The position numbers and the translations under genes were made by a program. DNA of 64,000 bases from Desulfovibrio sp. G11 (GTDB taxonomy: Bacteria > Desulfobacterota > Desulfovibrionia > Desulfovibrionales > Desulfovibrionaceae): assembly GCF_900243745.1 (NCBI RefSeq), contig NZ_LT984798.1:2812001-2876000 (forward strand), in the 5' to 3' direction. The notes beneath the pieces are model-generated. The model saw only the letters and a program-made list of their open reading frames with translations, had not been told where the DNA came from and searched no databases. Positions 35,302 through 44,277 of this stretch are shown here, in pieces; within the stretch, counting starts at the first letter, position 1, and every line of letters starts with the position of its first letter.

Positions 35302-36208
35302 CTATGCCGCCTTTTCTGGGCAAGCCAGAGGGGGTACCCCCTCTGGCTTGAGCACTTGATATATCTCCATCGGCTTTCTGCCGTCAAAGGTCTTATGCGG
35401 GCGGCGGTTGTTGTAGAAATCGAACCACCAGGACAAGGCCTGCCGCAGCTCGCTTCCCGTTTCCAGTTCGCGCAGATACACGCATTCGTATTTCAGTGAA
35501 CGCCAAAGACGTTCGATCATCACGTTATCCATCCAACGGCCTCGGCCGTCCATGGAGATGCGGACTCCGGCTTCTCGGAGAGTTCGCGTAAACTCGTAGC
35601 TCGTGAATTGCGAGCCCTGGTCCGTGTTGAAGATTTCTGGCACGCCATAGCGGTTCAGAGCCTCCTCCAAGGCGGCCACACAGAAGTCCGCATCCATCGT
35701 ATTTGACAAACGCCACGACAGCACGGCCCGGCTATGCCAGTCCATGATCGCCACGAGATACAGGAAGCCACGCCGCATTGGGATGTACGTGATGTCCGCG
35801 CACCACACCTGGTTCGGCCTTGTGATCGCCTTGCCCCGCAGCAGGTACGGATACGTCTTGTGCTGTGGATGCGGCTGGCTTGTCCTCGGCCTTTGGTAGA
35901 CCGCCATCAATCCCATTCTGCGCATGAGCCGTCGCACACGATTACGCCCGACTGGATGGCCTTCATCCCGCAGGGTGTTGCGCATCTGCCGGGAGCCGAA
36001 GAACGGTAACTCCAGGAACAACTCGTCGATGCGCTTCATGAGCGCCAAGTTGTACGTGGACTCTCCGATTGGCTGATAATAGTACGTTGAGCGTTGCAGC
36101 TTGAGGATTTCGCACTGCCGCCGAACACTGAGCACCGGATGGCCCATGTCGACGATTTTACGCCTTCGCTCGCAGCTCAAATTCTGGCGAAGGCTTGCTG
36201 CAAAAAAT
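35302..36208 (-). CDS. IS3-family transposase OrfB (integrase core)
   Basis: After the slippage site the frame reads [18 protein letters not shown] and continues into a full HTH_21 plus rve core: [18 protein letters not shown] (first Asp), [11 protein letters not shown] (second Asp) and [15 protein letters not shown] (Glu). The ending [20 protein letters not shown] is typical of the group. The element looks intact and the fused OrfAB should be active. Confidence 0.92.
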
Positions 36209-36464
36209 CCTTCTCCACAGTGAGTTGGCCAATCTTGGCGTGAAGCTCTTTGATCCGCGCCTCGTCGTTTTGTTGGGCCTTTTGGGCCTTGCCCGCAAAG
36301 CCGACCGCGATCTGCTCCTTGGCCTGCTGCTTCCACTGGGAAACCTGATTGGGATGCACGCCGTACTTGCTGGCAAGCTCGGACAGGGTGTGTTCTCCGG
36401 ACAGGGCGTCCAGGGCGACTCGGGTCTTGAATTCTGCGGTAAACTTTCTTCGCGGCTTGGACAT
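36177..36464 (-). CDS. IS3-family transposase OrfA
   Basis: The 95-residue protein starts MSKPRRKFTAEFKTRVALDA with an HTH_Tnp_1 helix-turn-helix (TLSELASKYGVHPNQVSQWK) and a C-terminal heptad-rich part ([18 protein letters not shown]). The coding strand has GATTTTTTG near the end, a likely -1 slippery site that leads into OrfB. Confidence 0.92.
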   Translation of the reverse strand: MSKPRRKFTAEFKTRVALDALSGEHTLSELASKYGVHPNQVSQWKQQAKEQIAVGFAGKAQKAQQNDEARIKELHAKIGQLTVEKDFLQQAFARI

Positions 36465-36529
36465 CAAAAGCCTCCTTCAGGCTTCTTACGTCCACCTTAG
36501 CTCATGGTCCAGTTTTCCGAACCCACTTC

Positions 36530-36595
36530 TGCAAAAATGCGTCGCAAAAATGGATGGTTTTATTGAAAAAGCTTACAGTTTGGTGCAAAAAAGCA
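36530..36595 (+). promoter_or_regulatory. Repeated TGCAAAAATG boxes, candidate activator sites for the isl promoter
   Basis: TGCAAAAATGCG (36530-36541), TCGCAAAAATGG (36542-36553) and TGCAAAAAAGCA (36584-36595) are related boxes lying about 90-150 bases upstream of the sigma-54 promoter, the usual distance for enhancer-binding activators. The IS3 target duplication falls in the first box. Confidence 0.45.
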
Positions 36596-36681
36596 TCATT
36601 TGTGAAAAGGAGTGCGTTTATCTGTTGGCAGAAAAGACAATAAATAATAAAAATACAATTAAATAAGATTGTTATTAAATG

Positions 36682-36697
36682 TGGCATGCCCCATGCA
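36682..36697 (+). promoter_or_regulatory. Sigma-54 (-24/-12) promoter of the isl operon
   Basis: TGGCATGCCCCATGCA has GG at 36683-36684 and GC at 36695-36696 with exactly 10 bases between, matching the TGGCAC-N5-TTGCA consensus except for weakened outer bases. It lies about 105 bases upstream of islA, whose operon encodes a sigma-54 activator. Confidence 0.75.
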
Positions 36698-36802
36698 ACT
36701 ACGCCGCCATAACGAGGATAGCCAGCTTTACCAGGCGTTCTCAGCGCGGCGGCATGCAGGCCGTACCGCGCTCTGTAATCCATATTATTCAGGAGTAGCG
36801 TG

Positions 36803-39298
36803 ATGAGCATGACCACTTGCGAATGCCGGTCCCCCCAGGAGCAGCGCCTGTACGACAAAATTGAAGGTCGGGAAGACAGGTTCCGTAAGACCCATCCCCG
36901 GGTTTTCAGGCTGCTGGAGCGGTTTGAAGGGCAGAAGCCGCGCATTGATATCGAGCGCGCGCTGTACTTTACCCAGTCCATGCAGGAAACCGAAGGGCAG
37001 CCGCTGGTACTGCGCTGGGCCAAGGCCCTCATGCACATTGCCCGCAACATGACCGTCTATGTGCAGGAAGATCAGTTGCTGCTTGGCCGCGCCGGTTGCG
37101 ACGGGCGCTACGGCATCCTTTATCCGGAGCTGGACGGTGATTTTCTTGATATCGCCGTACGCGATCTGCCCACCCGCAAAACTTCACCGGCTACCATCAC
37201 GCCCGAGGACGCCAGGCGCGTCGTGGAAGAGATCGCCCCGTACTGGAAGGGCAAGACCTACCATGAAGCGCTGAATGCGGCCCTGCCCGCCGAAGTGCAC
37301 AAGCTTACCTATGATGATCCCGAAGGACTGATCTCACGGTTTATTGTCAACGAAACTTCCTCGTTCCGTTCGTCCATCCAGTGGGTTCACGACTACGAAA
37401 AGATCCTCAAGCGCGGCTTTAACAGCATCAAGAAAGAAGCCCGGGAAAAACTGGCGGCTCTTGATCCGCTGAGCGCCAAGGATGACCGCGAAAAGCGTCC
37501 CTTCCTTGAAGCTGTCATGATAGTGTGTGACGCCATTGTGCTCTGGGCCAAACGTCACGCAGTGCTTGCCCGCGAAATGGCCGAAAAAGAATCCGATCCC
37601 GTGCGTAAGGCTGAATTGCTGCGCATGGCAGAAAACGCCGAGCACGTTCCCGGTGAGCCTGCCCGCGACTTCTGGGAAGCCTGCCAGAGCCAGTGGTTTA
37701 CCCAGATGTTCTCGCGCATCGAGCAGAAGACCGGCACCACCATTTCCAACGGCCGCATGGACCAGTACTTTCAGCCCTACTACAAGCAGGACCGTGAGGC
37801 CGGGAAGATTACCGAAGCCCAGGCCATGGAGCTGCTGGAATGCATGTGGGTGGGCATGGCCGAATTTATTGACATGTACATCTCTCCCACCGGCGGCGCC
37901 TTTAACGAAGGCTACGCCCACTGGGAAGCGGTCACCGTTGGCGGGCAGACCCCGGACGGACGCGATGCCAGCAATGACCTTACCTATCTGATTCTCAAGT
38001 CCAAGCGGGAATTTCCGTTGCATTACCCAGACCTTGCGGCCCGCATCCATTCCCGTGCGCCCGAGCGTTATCTCTGGGACGTGGCCGAGACCATCAAATA
38101 CGGCTCGGGTTTTCCCAAGCTGATCAATGACGAAGAAATCGTGCCGCTTTACGTTTCCAAGGGCGCGACCTTTGAAGAAGCGCTGGACTATGCCGTTTCC
38201 GGCTGCACCGAGGCGCGCATGCCCAATCGCGACACCTATACGTCCGGCGGAGCCTACATCAACTTTGCCGCTGCCGTGGAAATGGTGTTGCGCAACGGGC
38301 GGATGAAAAAATACGGCGATCAGAAACTCGGTGTTGAAACAGGCGACCCCCGCAGCTTTACGACCTGGGACCAGTTCTGGAATGCCTATGTTGAGCAGCA
38401 CCTGCTCTTCCTCAAGACCGCGTTTACCCAGCAGTACATCATCAATAAACTGCGTGCCGAACACTTTGCACAGCCGATGGGTTCCGCCATGCATGACCTG
38501 TGCATGAAGCACTGCATTGACCTGCATCAGGAGCAGATTCCCGAAGGCATCAACCTCGGCTACTTTGAGTATATGGGGTTGGGAACCGTGGTAGATTCCC
38601 TGGCGGCCGTAAAAAAACTGGTTTTTGAAGAAAAGAAGCTGAGCATGGACAAGCTCATTGCTGCCATCGACGCTGACTTTGAAGGCTATGAAGACGTGCG
38701 CGCCCTGTTGCGGTCCGCCCCCTGTTACGGCAACAATGATGAGTACGCCGATGCCATTGGCCGCGACATTGACAGGATTTCGGTGGAATACGGCAACAAG
38801 TACTCCATGAGCGATCTGGGCATTCATAATGATGTGCGCTACGTCCCCTTCACCTCACATGTGCCTTTCGGCAAGGTGGTTTCCGCCACGCCCAATGGTC
38901 GTACTGACGGTTTTCCCCTCTCCGATGGCTCTTCTGCCTCGCACGGGGCTGATGTGAATGGCCCGACCGCAGTGCTGCTCTCAAACTGCACCACCAAAAA
39001 TATGGGCCTGCGCGACCGTGCCGCCCGCATGCTGAACATCAAGTTTACGCCCAAATGCGTGGAAGGCGAGCAGGGCACAGAAAAATTGGTGTCCTTCATC
39101 CGCACGTTCTGCGACCTCAAACTCTGGCATGTGCAGTTTAACGTGGTCAACAAGGGCACCCTTGTGGCTGCGCAGAAAGATCCGCAGAAATACCGGAACC
39201 TCATTGTGCGTATCGCCGGCTACAGCGCCTACTTTGTGGACCTGTCGCCCGATTTGCAGAACGATCTCATCGCCCGTACAGAACATGATGTGATGTAA
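36803..39298 (+). CDS. islA: Isethionate sulfite-lyase, glycyl radical enzyme
   Basis: The enzyme splits isethionate into acetaldehyde and sulfite with a glycyl radical. The 831-residue protein has the PFL/GRE barrel, the thiyl Cys468 in SGCTEAR with Glu470, and the radical Gly806 in RIAGYSAYF. Active-site residues I recall for IslA of Bilophila (Arg189, Gln193, Trp374, Glu470, Arg678, Phe682) are matched by Arg189, Gln193, Trp374, Glu470, Arg679 and Phe683, so isethionate is strongly preferred over the choline, glycerol or hydroxyproline members of the family. The ATG follows AGGAG; a GTG just before it is also in frame. It is controlled by a sigma-54-type promoter and followed by a terminator, then the activase. 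Confidence 0.92.
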   Translation: MSMTTCECRSPQEQRLYDKIEGREDRFRKTHPRVFRLLERFEGQKPRIDIERALYFTQSMQETEGQPLVLRWAKALMHIARNMTVYVQEDQLLLGRAGCDGRYGILYPELDGDFLDIAVRDLPTRKTSPATITPEDARRVVEEIAPYWKGKTYHEALNAALPAEVHKLTYDDPEGLISRFIVNETSSFRSSIQWVHDYEKILKRGFNSIKKEAREKLAALDPLSAKDDREKRPFLEAVMIVCDAIVLWAKRHAVLAREMAEKESDPVRKAELLRMAENAEHVPGEPARDFWEACQSQWFTQMFSRIEQKTGTTISNGRMDQYFQPYYKQDREAGKITEAQAMELLECMWVGMAEFIDMYISPTGGAFNEGYAHWEAVTVGGQTPDGRDASNDLTYLILKSKREFPLHYPDLAARIHSRAPERYLWDVAETIKYGSGFPKLINDEEIVPLYVSKGATFEEALDYAVSGCTEARMPNRDTYTSGGAYINFAAAVEMVLRNGRMKKYGDQKLGVETGDPRSFTTWDQFWNAYVEQHLLFLKTAFTQQYIINKLRAEHFAQPMGSAMHDLCMKHCIDLHQEQIPEGINLGYFEYMGLGTVVDSLAAVKKLVFEEKKLSMDKLIAAIDADFEGYEDVRALLRSAPCYGNNDEYADAIGRDIDRISVEYGNKYSMSDLGIHNDVRYVPFTSHVPFGKVVSATPNGRTDGFPLSDGSSASHGADVNGPTAVLLSNCTTKNMGLRDRAARMLNIKFTPKCVEGEQGTEKLVSFIRTFCDLKLWHVQFNVVNKGTLVAAQKDPQKYRNLIVRIAGYSAYFVDLSPDLQNDLIARTEHDVM

Positions 39299-39312
39299 GG
39301 ACGGCATCTGAA

Positions 39313-39342
39313 GCGGGGAGGAGATTTCCTCCCCGCATTTTT
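39313..39342 (+). terminator. Terminator between islA and islB
   Basis: GCGGGGAGGA (39313-39322) pairs with TCCTCCCCGC (39327-39336), loop GATT, followed by ATTTTT. It sits inside the operon and should reduce read-through to the activase and regulator. Confidence 0.85.
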
Positions 39343-39407
39343 ACGACAGTTTTTTCTTGATACCGCCGGTTGCTATATAACGGCATTGCGCAAAAAAGGA
39401 AGAAAAC

Positions 39408-40346
39408 ATGTGCCTGGATGACAAGCAGCAGGGAATGGTGTTCAACATTCAAAAATATTCTGTTCATGACGGCCCGGGCATACGCACCATAGTATTTCTC
39501 AAGGGGTGCTCCCTTTCGTGTCGTTGGTGCAGTAATCCGGAATCGCAGAAATCCTGTGCAGAGCTGGCGTGTAATCCCGGGCGCTGTATTGATATTTCAA
39601 AATGCGGCCATTGCCTGACAGCTTGTCCGCATGGCGCAATCACTTGCGGCGATGACGACAAGCCGCGCATCGACCGCAGCCATTGTGCAGACTGTTCCAT
39701 CCCGTGCGCCGAAGTTTGCCCCGCACAAGGCTTGCTGGTATATGGTAAAAAGCGTGCTGTGGGCGATGTGCTGCGTGTGGTGGAGCAGGATATGGCCTTT
39801 TACGCCCGCTCTGGCGGCGGCCTGACCCTTTCCGGCGGTGAGCCGCTGTTGCAGGGCAGTTTTGCCGTGGCCCTGCTGCGCGAGGCCCGCGCCCGTCGCA
39901 TCAGGACTGCGGTGGAAACCTGCGGCATGGTCCCTGCCGATACCGTGCGCGAGGCCGCGCCCCATCTGAGCTATGTGCTTTACGACATCAAACATATGAA
40001 CAGCGAAATTCATGAGACCCAAACCGGCTTGCCCAATGCGCGTATTCTCGAAAATTTCCGCATTCTGGCAGAAGAATTTCCGCATTTGCCCATACTGGCC
40101 CGTACGCCTGTAATTCCGGGCTTCAATGACAATGAAAAGGCCGTTGCGGCCATAGCCCGCTTCATCGAGGCCTATCCGCATGTTAATTATGAGCTTTTGC
40201 CCTATCACCGTCTGGGAACCCAGAAGTATCATTTTCTGGGCCGGGAGGTCCCCATGGGCGAAGTGAGCCTGAACAAGGCCGTTACGGACGGGCTGCAAAA
40301 GACCGCTCTGGACATTTTGGGGGAGCGGGTGCAGATTCCCCGCTGA
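39408..40346 (+). CDS. islB: Isethionate sulfite-lyase activating enzyme (radical SAM)
   Basis: The 312-residue protein installs the glycyl radical on IslA. The radical-SAM cluster motif is C-x3-C-x2-C at Cys34, Cys38 and Cys41 (KGCSLSCRWCSNP). A ferredoxin-like insert with two more Cys groups (CGHCLTACPHG and CADCSIPCAEVCPAQG) is typical of GRE activases outside the PFL group. GGLTLSGGEPLLQ is the SAM-binding GGE motif. An AAGGAAGA site precedes the ATG, 110 bases after islA with a terminator between. Pairing with islA makes the substrate assignment firm. Confidence 0.93.
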   Translation: MCLDDKQQGMVFNIQKYSVHDGPGIRTIVFLKGCSLSCRWCSNPESQKSCAELACNPGRCIDISKCGHCLTACPHGAITCGDDDKPRIDRSHCADCSIPCAEVCPAQGLLVYGKKRAVGDVLRVVEQDMAFYARSGGGLTLSGGEPLLQGSFAVALLREARARRIRTAVETCGMVPADTVREAAPHLSYVLYDIKHMNSEIHETQTGLPNARILENFRILAEEFPHLPILARTPVIPGFNDNEKAVAAIARFIEAYPHVNYELLPYHRLGTQKYHFLGREVPMGEVSLNKAVTDGLQKTALDILGERVQIPR

Positions 40347-40373
40347 ATACGCAGCATTTTACCGGATTGAAAT

Positions 40374-41774
40374 ATGGCCGATCACTCTCAGGAACTGCTT
40401 TCAAAGCATGTGAAGCGCATACTTGACGCCCTGCCCGAAGGCGTTTTCATCAGCGATGCTTCGGGAACCAGCCTGCGTGTTAACCGCATGTACGAGCAGT
40501 TGACCGGCCTCACACAGGAGCAGGTGCAGGGCAAGAACGTGCGCTGCCTGGTGGAGGAGGGGGTCTTTGACCACATTCTCAACCCGCAGATAGTACGCAC
40601 CGGCAGGCCTGCCACCCATGTGCAGCAGCTCAAGGACGGCAAAAAGCTGGTGCTGACGGGTTTTCCTGTCTTTGACACGCGTGGCGACCTCTGCCTTGTG
40701 GTCACCTTTGCGCGCGACATCACCCTGCTGGCCCAGTTGCAGGATCAGGTGGCCGGGCAGTGCAGGCTTATCGATCAGATCAACGACCAGCTGGCGTATA
40801 TGACCAGCGAGGGCAACAAGGCGCGAGATCCCATTTATGCCAGTCCTGCCATGGGGGAGGTGGTTTCGCTGTTGCGACGATTTGCCGCCACAGACGCCAC
40901 AGTGCTGATCCTGGGCGAAACGGGCGCGGGCAAAGATGTTTTTGCCCGGTTTACTCATGGCCTATCTGAACGACGCGATAAAATCCTGCTCAAGGTAGAC
41001 TGTGGCGGCATTTCCGAAACCCTCACGGAATCGGAACTGTTCGGTTACATGCCCGGTGCTTTTACCGGGGCCTCCAGTAAGGGCAAGGCCGGATATTTTG
41101 AAATTGCCGATGGCAGCACCATTTTTCTGGATGAAGTGGGCGAACTGCCCCTTTCCATGCAGACGCGGCTTCTGCGTGTGTTGCAGGATGGCGAAATCAT
41201 GCGCGTAGGGGCATCCAGCCCGCGCAAGGTGGATGTGCGCATTATCGCGGCCACCAACCGCAACCTTGCCGAAAGCGTAGAAGCCGGAACTTTTCGCCGC
41301 GACCTCTATTATCGCCTCAATGTGGCCACAGTGCGCATCCCGTCCCTGCGGGACCGTAAGGAAGATGTGCCTCTGCTGGCCGAGCATTTTTTGGCGCACT
41401 ATGCGGCCAAGTACCATAAGGTCATGGCTTTTATGGATGTCACCCTCAATATGATGGCTGCGTATGCCTGGCCCGGCAACGTGCGTGAACTGCAGAATAT
41501 GGTGCACAGTCTGGTCATCACGCTCAATGGCCCGCTCATCACTCCGCGCGATCTGCCCGCACAGGTTACCGGCGTGACGCATGATGCCTCCCGGTATTCG
41601 GAAGACGTGCTTGTGCCCCGTCGCCCGTTGCGGGAAATTATGGCGGAAATGGAGCGCGACTTTTTGCTCAAGGCCATAGAGGTGCATGGCTCGGTGCAGC
41701 GTGTTGCGGAACTTTTTCAGGTTAACCGCAGCACCATCTTCAGGAAGCTGCAAGGTACAAGGCAGACACGATGA
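40374..41774 (+). CDS. Sigma-54-dependent activator with PAS domain, likely regulator of the isl operon
   Basis: The 466-residue protein has an N-terminal PAS domain (about residues 10-120; FISDASGTSLRVNRMYEQLTG), an AAA+ domain (about 152-385) with Walker A GETGAGKDVF and the sigma-54 contact loop GAFTGASSKGKAGYF, and a C-terminal Fis-type helix-turn-helix (VQRVAELFQVNRSTIFRKLQ). It should bind the boxes upstream of the sigma-54 promoter at 36682 and turn on islA when its PAS domain senses a ligand, probably isethionate or its product (inference). It starts 27 bases after islB, and its stop overlaps the next gene (ATGA). Confidence 0.9.
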   Translation: MADHSQELLSKHVKRILDALPEGVFISDASGTSLRVNRMYEQLTGLTQEQVQGKNVRCLVEEGVFDHILNPQIVRTGRPATHVQQLKDGKKLVLTGFPVFDTRGDLCLVVTFARDITLLAQLQDQVAGQCRLIDQINDQLAYMTSEGNKARDPIYASPAMGEVVSLLRRFAATDATVLILGETGAGKDVFARFTHGLSERRDKILLKVDCGGISETLTESELFGYMPGAFTGASSKGKAGYFEIADGSTIFLDEVGELPLSMQTRLLRVLQDGEIMRVGASSPRKVDVRIIAATNRNLAESVEAGTFRRDLYYRLNVATVRIPSLRDRKEDVPLLAEHFLAHYAAKYHKVMAFMDVTLNMMAAYAWPGNVRELQNMVHSLVITLNGPLITPRDLPAQVTGVTHDASRYSEDVLVPRRPLREIMAEMERDFLLKAIEVHGSVQRVAELFQVNRSTIFRKLQGTRQTR

Positions 41775-42194
41775 CCCGTCATGGCAGTGCGGGCGGGATG
41801 TTTCGCACGGTTTTGCTCACGGCTGTATGCATGACATTTTTTGCGGCAAACTCGCTGCTATGTCGCATGGCGCTCTTCGGTACGGGCATGGACGCTGTCA
41901 GCTATACCGTTTTGCGGGCAGTTTCGGCAGCCGTTGTTTTGTGGCTGTTCATGGCACTGCGGGGGCAGCGCGTTTTGCAGCACGGAAACCGGCGAGCCGC
42001 CCTGGCCCTCTTCGCTTATATGGCCTGCTTTTCCTGGGCCTATGTAAACCTGCCCGCCGCAGCGGGAGCGCTTATTATTGCCGTGGCCGTGCAGGTAACC
42101 ATGGTGGGCGTGGGCGTGATGCTGGGGCAACGCCCCAGCCGGGCGCAGACGCTGGGCATCAGCCTGGCCCTGGCGGGTCTTGTATATCTGCTTT

Positions 42195-43454
42195 CAATGT
42201 TGTCCGGTTAAGCACCCATAGCTAACAGGCTATAACTATAGGTGTTTATAGTTTTTCGTCTTCGTGGATTCAGAAGTTCTTCCAGAGAATCCTTGCCGAA
42301 CAGATTCAAGCAAATGAGCTCGAAGAGTTGTTGCACCGACAGCCCAAGCTTGCTCAGGAATTTCTGATAGGCCAGGAGTAAATACACGGTCAGGGCCGTA
42401 TAAATCTGGATGTGCACCGCATTCTCCGAGCGCCCGACAAAGCTTTTAATATGCAGATTTTGTTTGACTTCGCGGAAGAATATTTCAATTTGCCAGCGTT
42501 CTTTATAGATATCAGCAATTGTCTTGGCGGACAGGCGGAAATGGTTGGTCAAAAATTCGTACCGTTTGCCGGTTTTCGCATCGCGATAGCCGATTCTGCG
42601 TAGACGAGTGGTTTTTCCCCGGCTGCTCACGTCAATGATGTGATCGGACGTGACCCCGGTTTTCCGGTCTACGGCGCGGCGATCAACGAGCTTATAGGCA
42701 GCATTGCTCTTCAGTCGGGTTACGAAGAAAATGCCCTTCGCGGTCAACATGCGAAACCAGGAATAGCAGATATAGCCTTTATCGAAGGTGACGATGGAAC
42801 CCTTTGGCAATGAAAGACTTTTGGCCATGCGGCTTTCGTGGGTTTTGGCATTGTTGATATCGAGAAAAGCGGGAATGTAGCCATCGTGGTCAAGCACGGT
42901 ATTTACTTTCACGCCAGCCTTGTTCCGCCGGAACGACGCCCAGGGAAAGATGGACAGGCATAGGCTGATGGTGGTGGCGTCCATGCTGTACAGCTTGCAC
43001 TTGAAGCGGAATTTGTGACGAGGCGCACGAAGATGGCACAGGCCATACATTTCAGCGAACAGGTCTTTGAAAAATTCCACAGGCCTTGAATTGTTGGCAT
43101 CGGCAACCGTGGAACGCGCTACTGATTTCAAGCCGAGGTGATACAGCCGTCTCTTGGCCGCCTCCAAGGCGCGAAGCCCATCGCGTAAAGAGCGCCTTGC
43201 AGCGAGTTGGATAAAGGCCATGACGGTGAATTGCTCCTTGAATCCAAATTGGCGTGAAGAGCGGCCAGTTTTGTGCTTGCGTTCGAGTTTTTCAAAAACA
43301 TGTCCCGGTATCAGGGATAGCAGTTGAGAGAAGAGTGTAGTATGATGGCTCAAGTCCAAAATCTCCTTGTGTGGCAAGTTGTTGTGGTAACTTCTTATAC
43401 CACATACTGCTGAGATTTTGGACTTTTTTGTTACCCCTTAGCCGGACAGCAATG
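42195..43454 (-). mobile_element. IS4-family element, copy 3 (1260 bp)
   Basis: The ends are CAATGTTGTCCGGTTAAG and the complement of CATTGCTGTCCGGCTAAG. A 9-base target duplication ATCTGCTTT flanks it directly at 42186-42194 and 43455-43463, and removing one copy restores the EamA reading frame. It is thus a simple, unrearranged insertion and it fixes the true ends and 9-base duplication of this element. Confidence 0.95.
42208..43377 (-). CDS. IS4-family DDE transposase (copy 3)
   Basis: All 389 residues are the same as in copies 1 and 2, with the YREK signature and DDE residues present. It is transcribed against the disrupted EamA gene. A TTG opens the frame; the ribosome site AAGGAG suggests a start a few codons inside. 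Confidence 0.92.
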   Translation of the reverse strand: MPHKEILDLSHHTTLFSQLLSLIPGHVFEKLERKHKTGRSSRQFGFKEQFTVMAFIQLAARRSLRDGLRALEAAKRRLYHLGLKSVARSTVADANNSRPVEFFKDLFAEMYGLCHLRAPRHKFRFKCKLYSMDATTISLCLSIFPWASFRRNKAGVKVNTVLDHDGYIPAFLDINNAKTHESRMAKSLSLPKGSIVTFDKGYICYSWFRMLTAKGIFFVTRLKSNAAYKLVDRRAVDRKTGVTSDHIIDVSSRGKTTRLRRIGYRDAKTGKRYEFLTNHFRLSAKTIADIYKERWQIEIFFREVKQNLHIKSFVGRSENAVHIQIYTALTVYLLLAYQKFLSKLGLSVQQLFELICLNLFGKDSLEELLNPRRRKTINTYSYSLLAMGA

Positions 43455-43930
43455 ATCTGCTTTTACCCGGTCTGGACGCGCCGCCCCTGTGGCCTTCGGC
43501 CATCATTTTTCTTTCGGGCGCTTCATGGGCGGTCTATACACTGTGCGGGCGCAACAACAGTGCTCCTGTGGCCGCCACGGCAGGCAATTTTGTGCGTTGC
43601 CTGCCCCTGGCGCTTGTGCTGCTGCTTCCTTCCTGGCTGTATCCCGACGGAATGTGGGCGGGCGGCGGCCTCTCTCTGCCTCCGGCGGGCGTTGCCTGCG
43701 CGCTGGCTGCCGGAGCCGTTGCTTCGGCGCTTGGCTATGTGCTGTGGTATTCCGTCCTGCCATGCCTCAGCGTACCAAGCGCTGCCGTGGTGCAACTGAG
43801 CGTGCCGCTTATTACCGCCCTTGGCGGTGCGGCCTTTATGGGCGAGGCCGTCACACTGCGCCTCGGCGTAAGCGCGGCGGCCATTCTTGGCGGCATTTTC
43901 TGCGCTACCGTGCTTGCTGTGCGGCGTTAG

Positions 43931-44277
43931 GCAATCTCACTTCGACATTGCCCTGACGAATGCGCGAGCAGCTATGGGGCATAACGGGCGTGTCTCAAAT
44001 TTTGAGCATATACATTCTCAAAGTTAATCTGTTTCAGAAGCAGTTCTTTCAACAAGGTTCTCTGGTCAGAGCAGCCTTTTCGGTTTTTCTCATTTCTCCG
44101 GCAGCGGATATGGCGCATCTGTTCGCCACAGGGGAGCGGGTTTGTTGTTTTCGCGTGAAAAATCCTTGTGAAACACGAACTATATAAAGTTTCCTTTTTC
44201 GTCCCTCTGGCGTTTGCTTGCGCAGGCGTCGGGTAACCTGCCTTGCGCCCTCCGTGCTTTTTCCGTAGGCTTGAAGC
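43931..44277. other. Intergenic stretch upstream of radA
   Basis: No convincing gene is seen in these 347 bases; a 75-codon frame at 43960-44187 has no ribosome site or recognisable motif. CTCAAATTTTGAG (about 43996-44008) is a small palindrome. A TATATA block at 44181-44186 is a candidate -10 element for radA. Confidence 0.4.

Larger units (their letters stand above)
35243..36529 (-). mobile_element. IS3-family element (1287 bp)
   Basis: The ends are inverted GAAGTGGGT...ACCCACTTC with further matches (GGACCA about 20 bases in). The direct repeat TGCAAA flanks it at 35237-35242 and 36530-36535; exact ends are uncertain by a few bases because repeat and target overlap. Two overlapping transposase frames lie on the minus strand. 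It separates the amidohydrolase operon from the isl promoter. Confidence 0.85.
41771..43930 (+). pseudogene. EamA/DMT-family transporter, split by IS copy 3
   Basis: The N-terminal piece (41771-42194) has five membrane segments (CMTFFAANSLLCRMALFG and VSAAVVLWLFMALRG are typical) and breaks after LAGLVYLL. The piece from 43455 continues PGLDAPPLWPSAIIFLSG and ends LAVRR at 43930. Removing the element and one ATCTGCTTT duplicate restores one frame of about 293 residues with ten segments, the normal EamA size. The start overlaps the regulator stop (ATGA), so it was the last gene of the isl operon. An export or import role for isethionate or acetaldehyde by-products is only a guess. In this genome it is disrupted. 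Confidence 0.85.

Noticed and set aside
37334-38827. 497-codon open frame antisense to islA
   Set aside because: It is the complement of a well-supported glycyl radical enzyme gene; GC-rich codon use leaves the antisense frame open. No ribosome site or domain.
43960-44187. 75-codon frame upstream of radA
   Set aside because: No ribosome site, mixed composition and no recognisable pattern.
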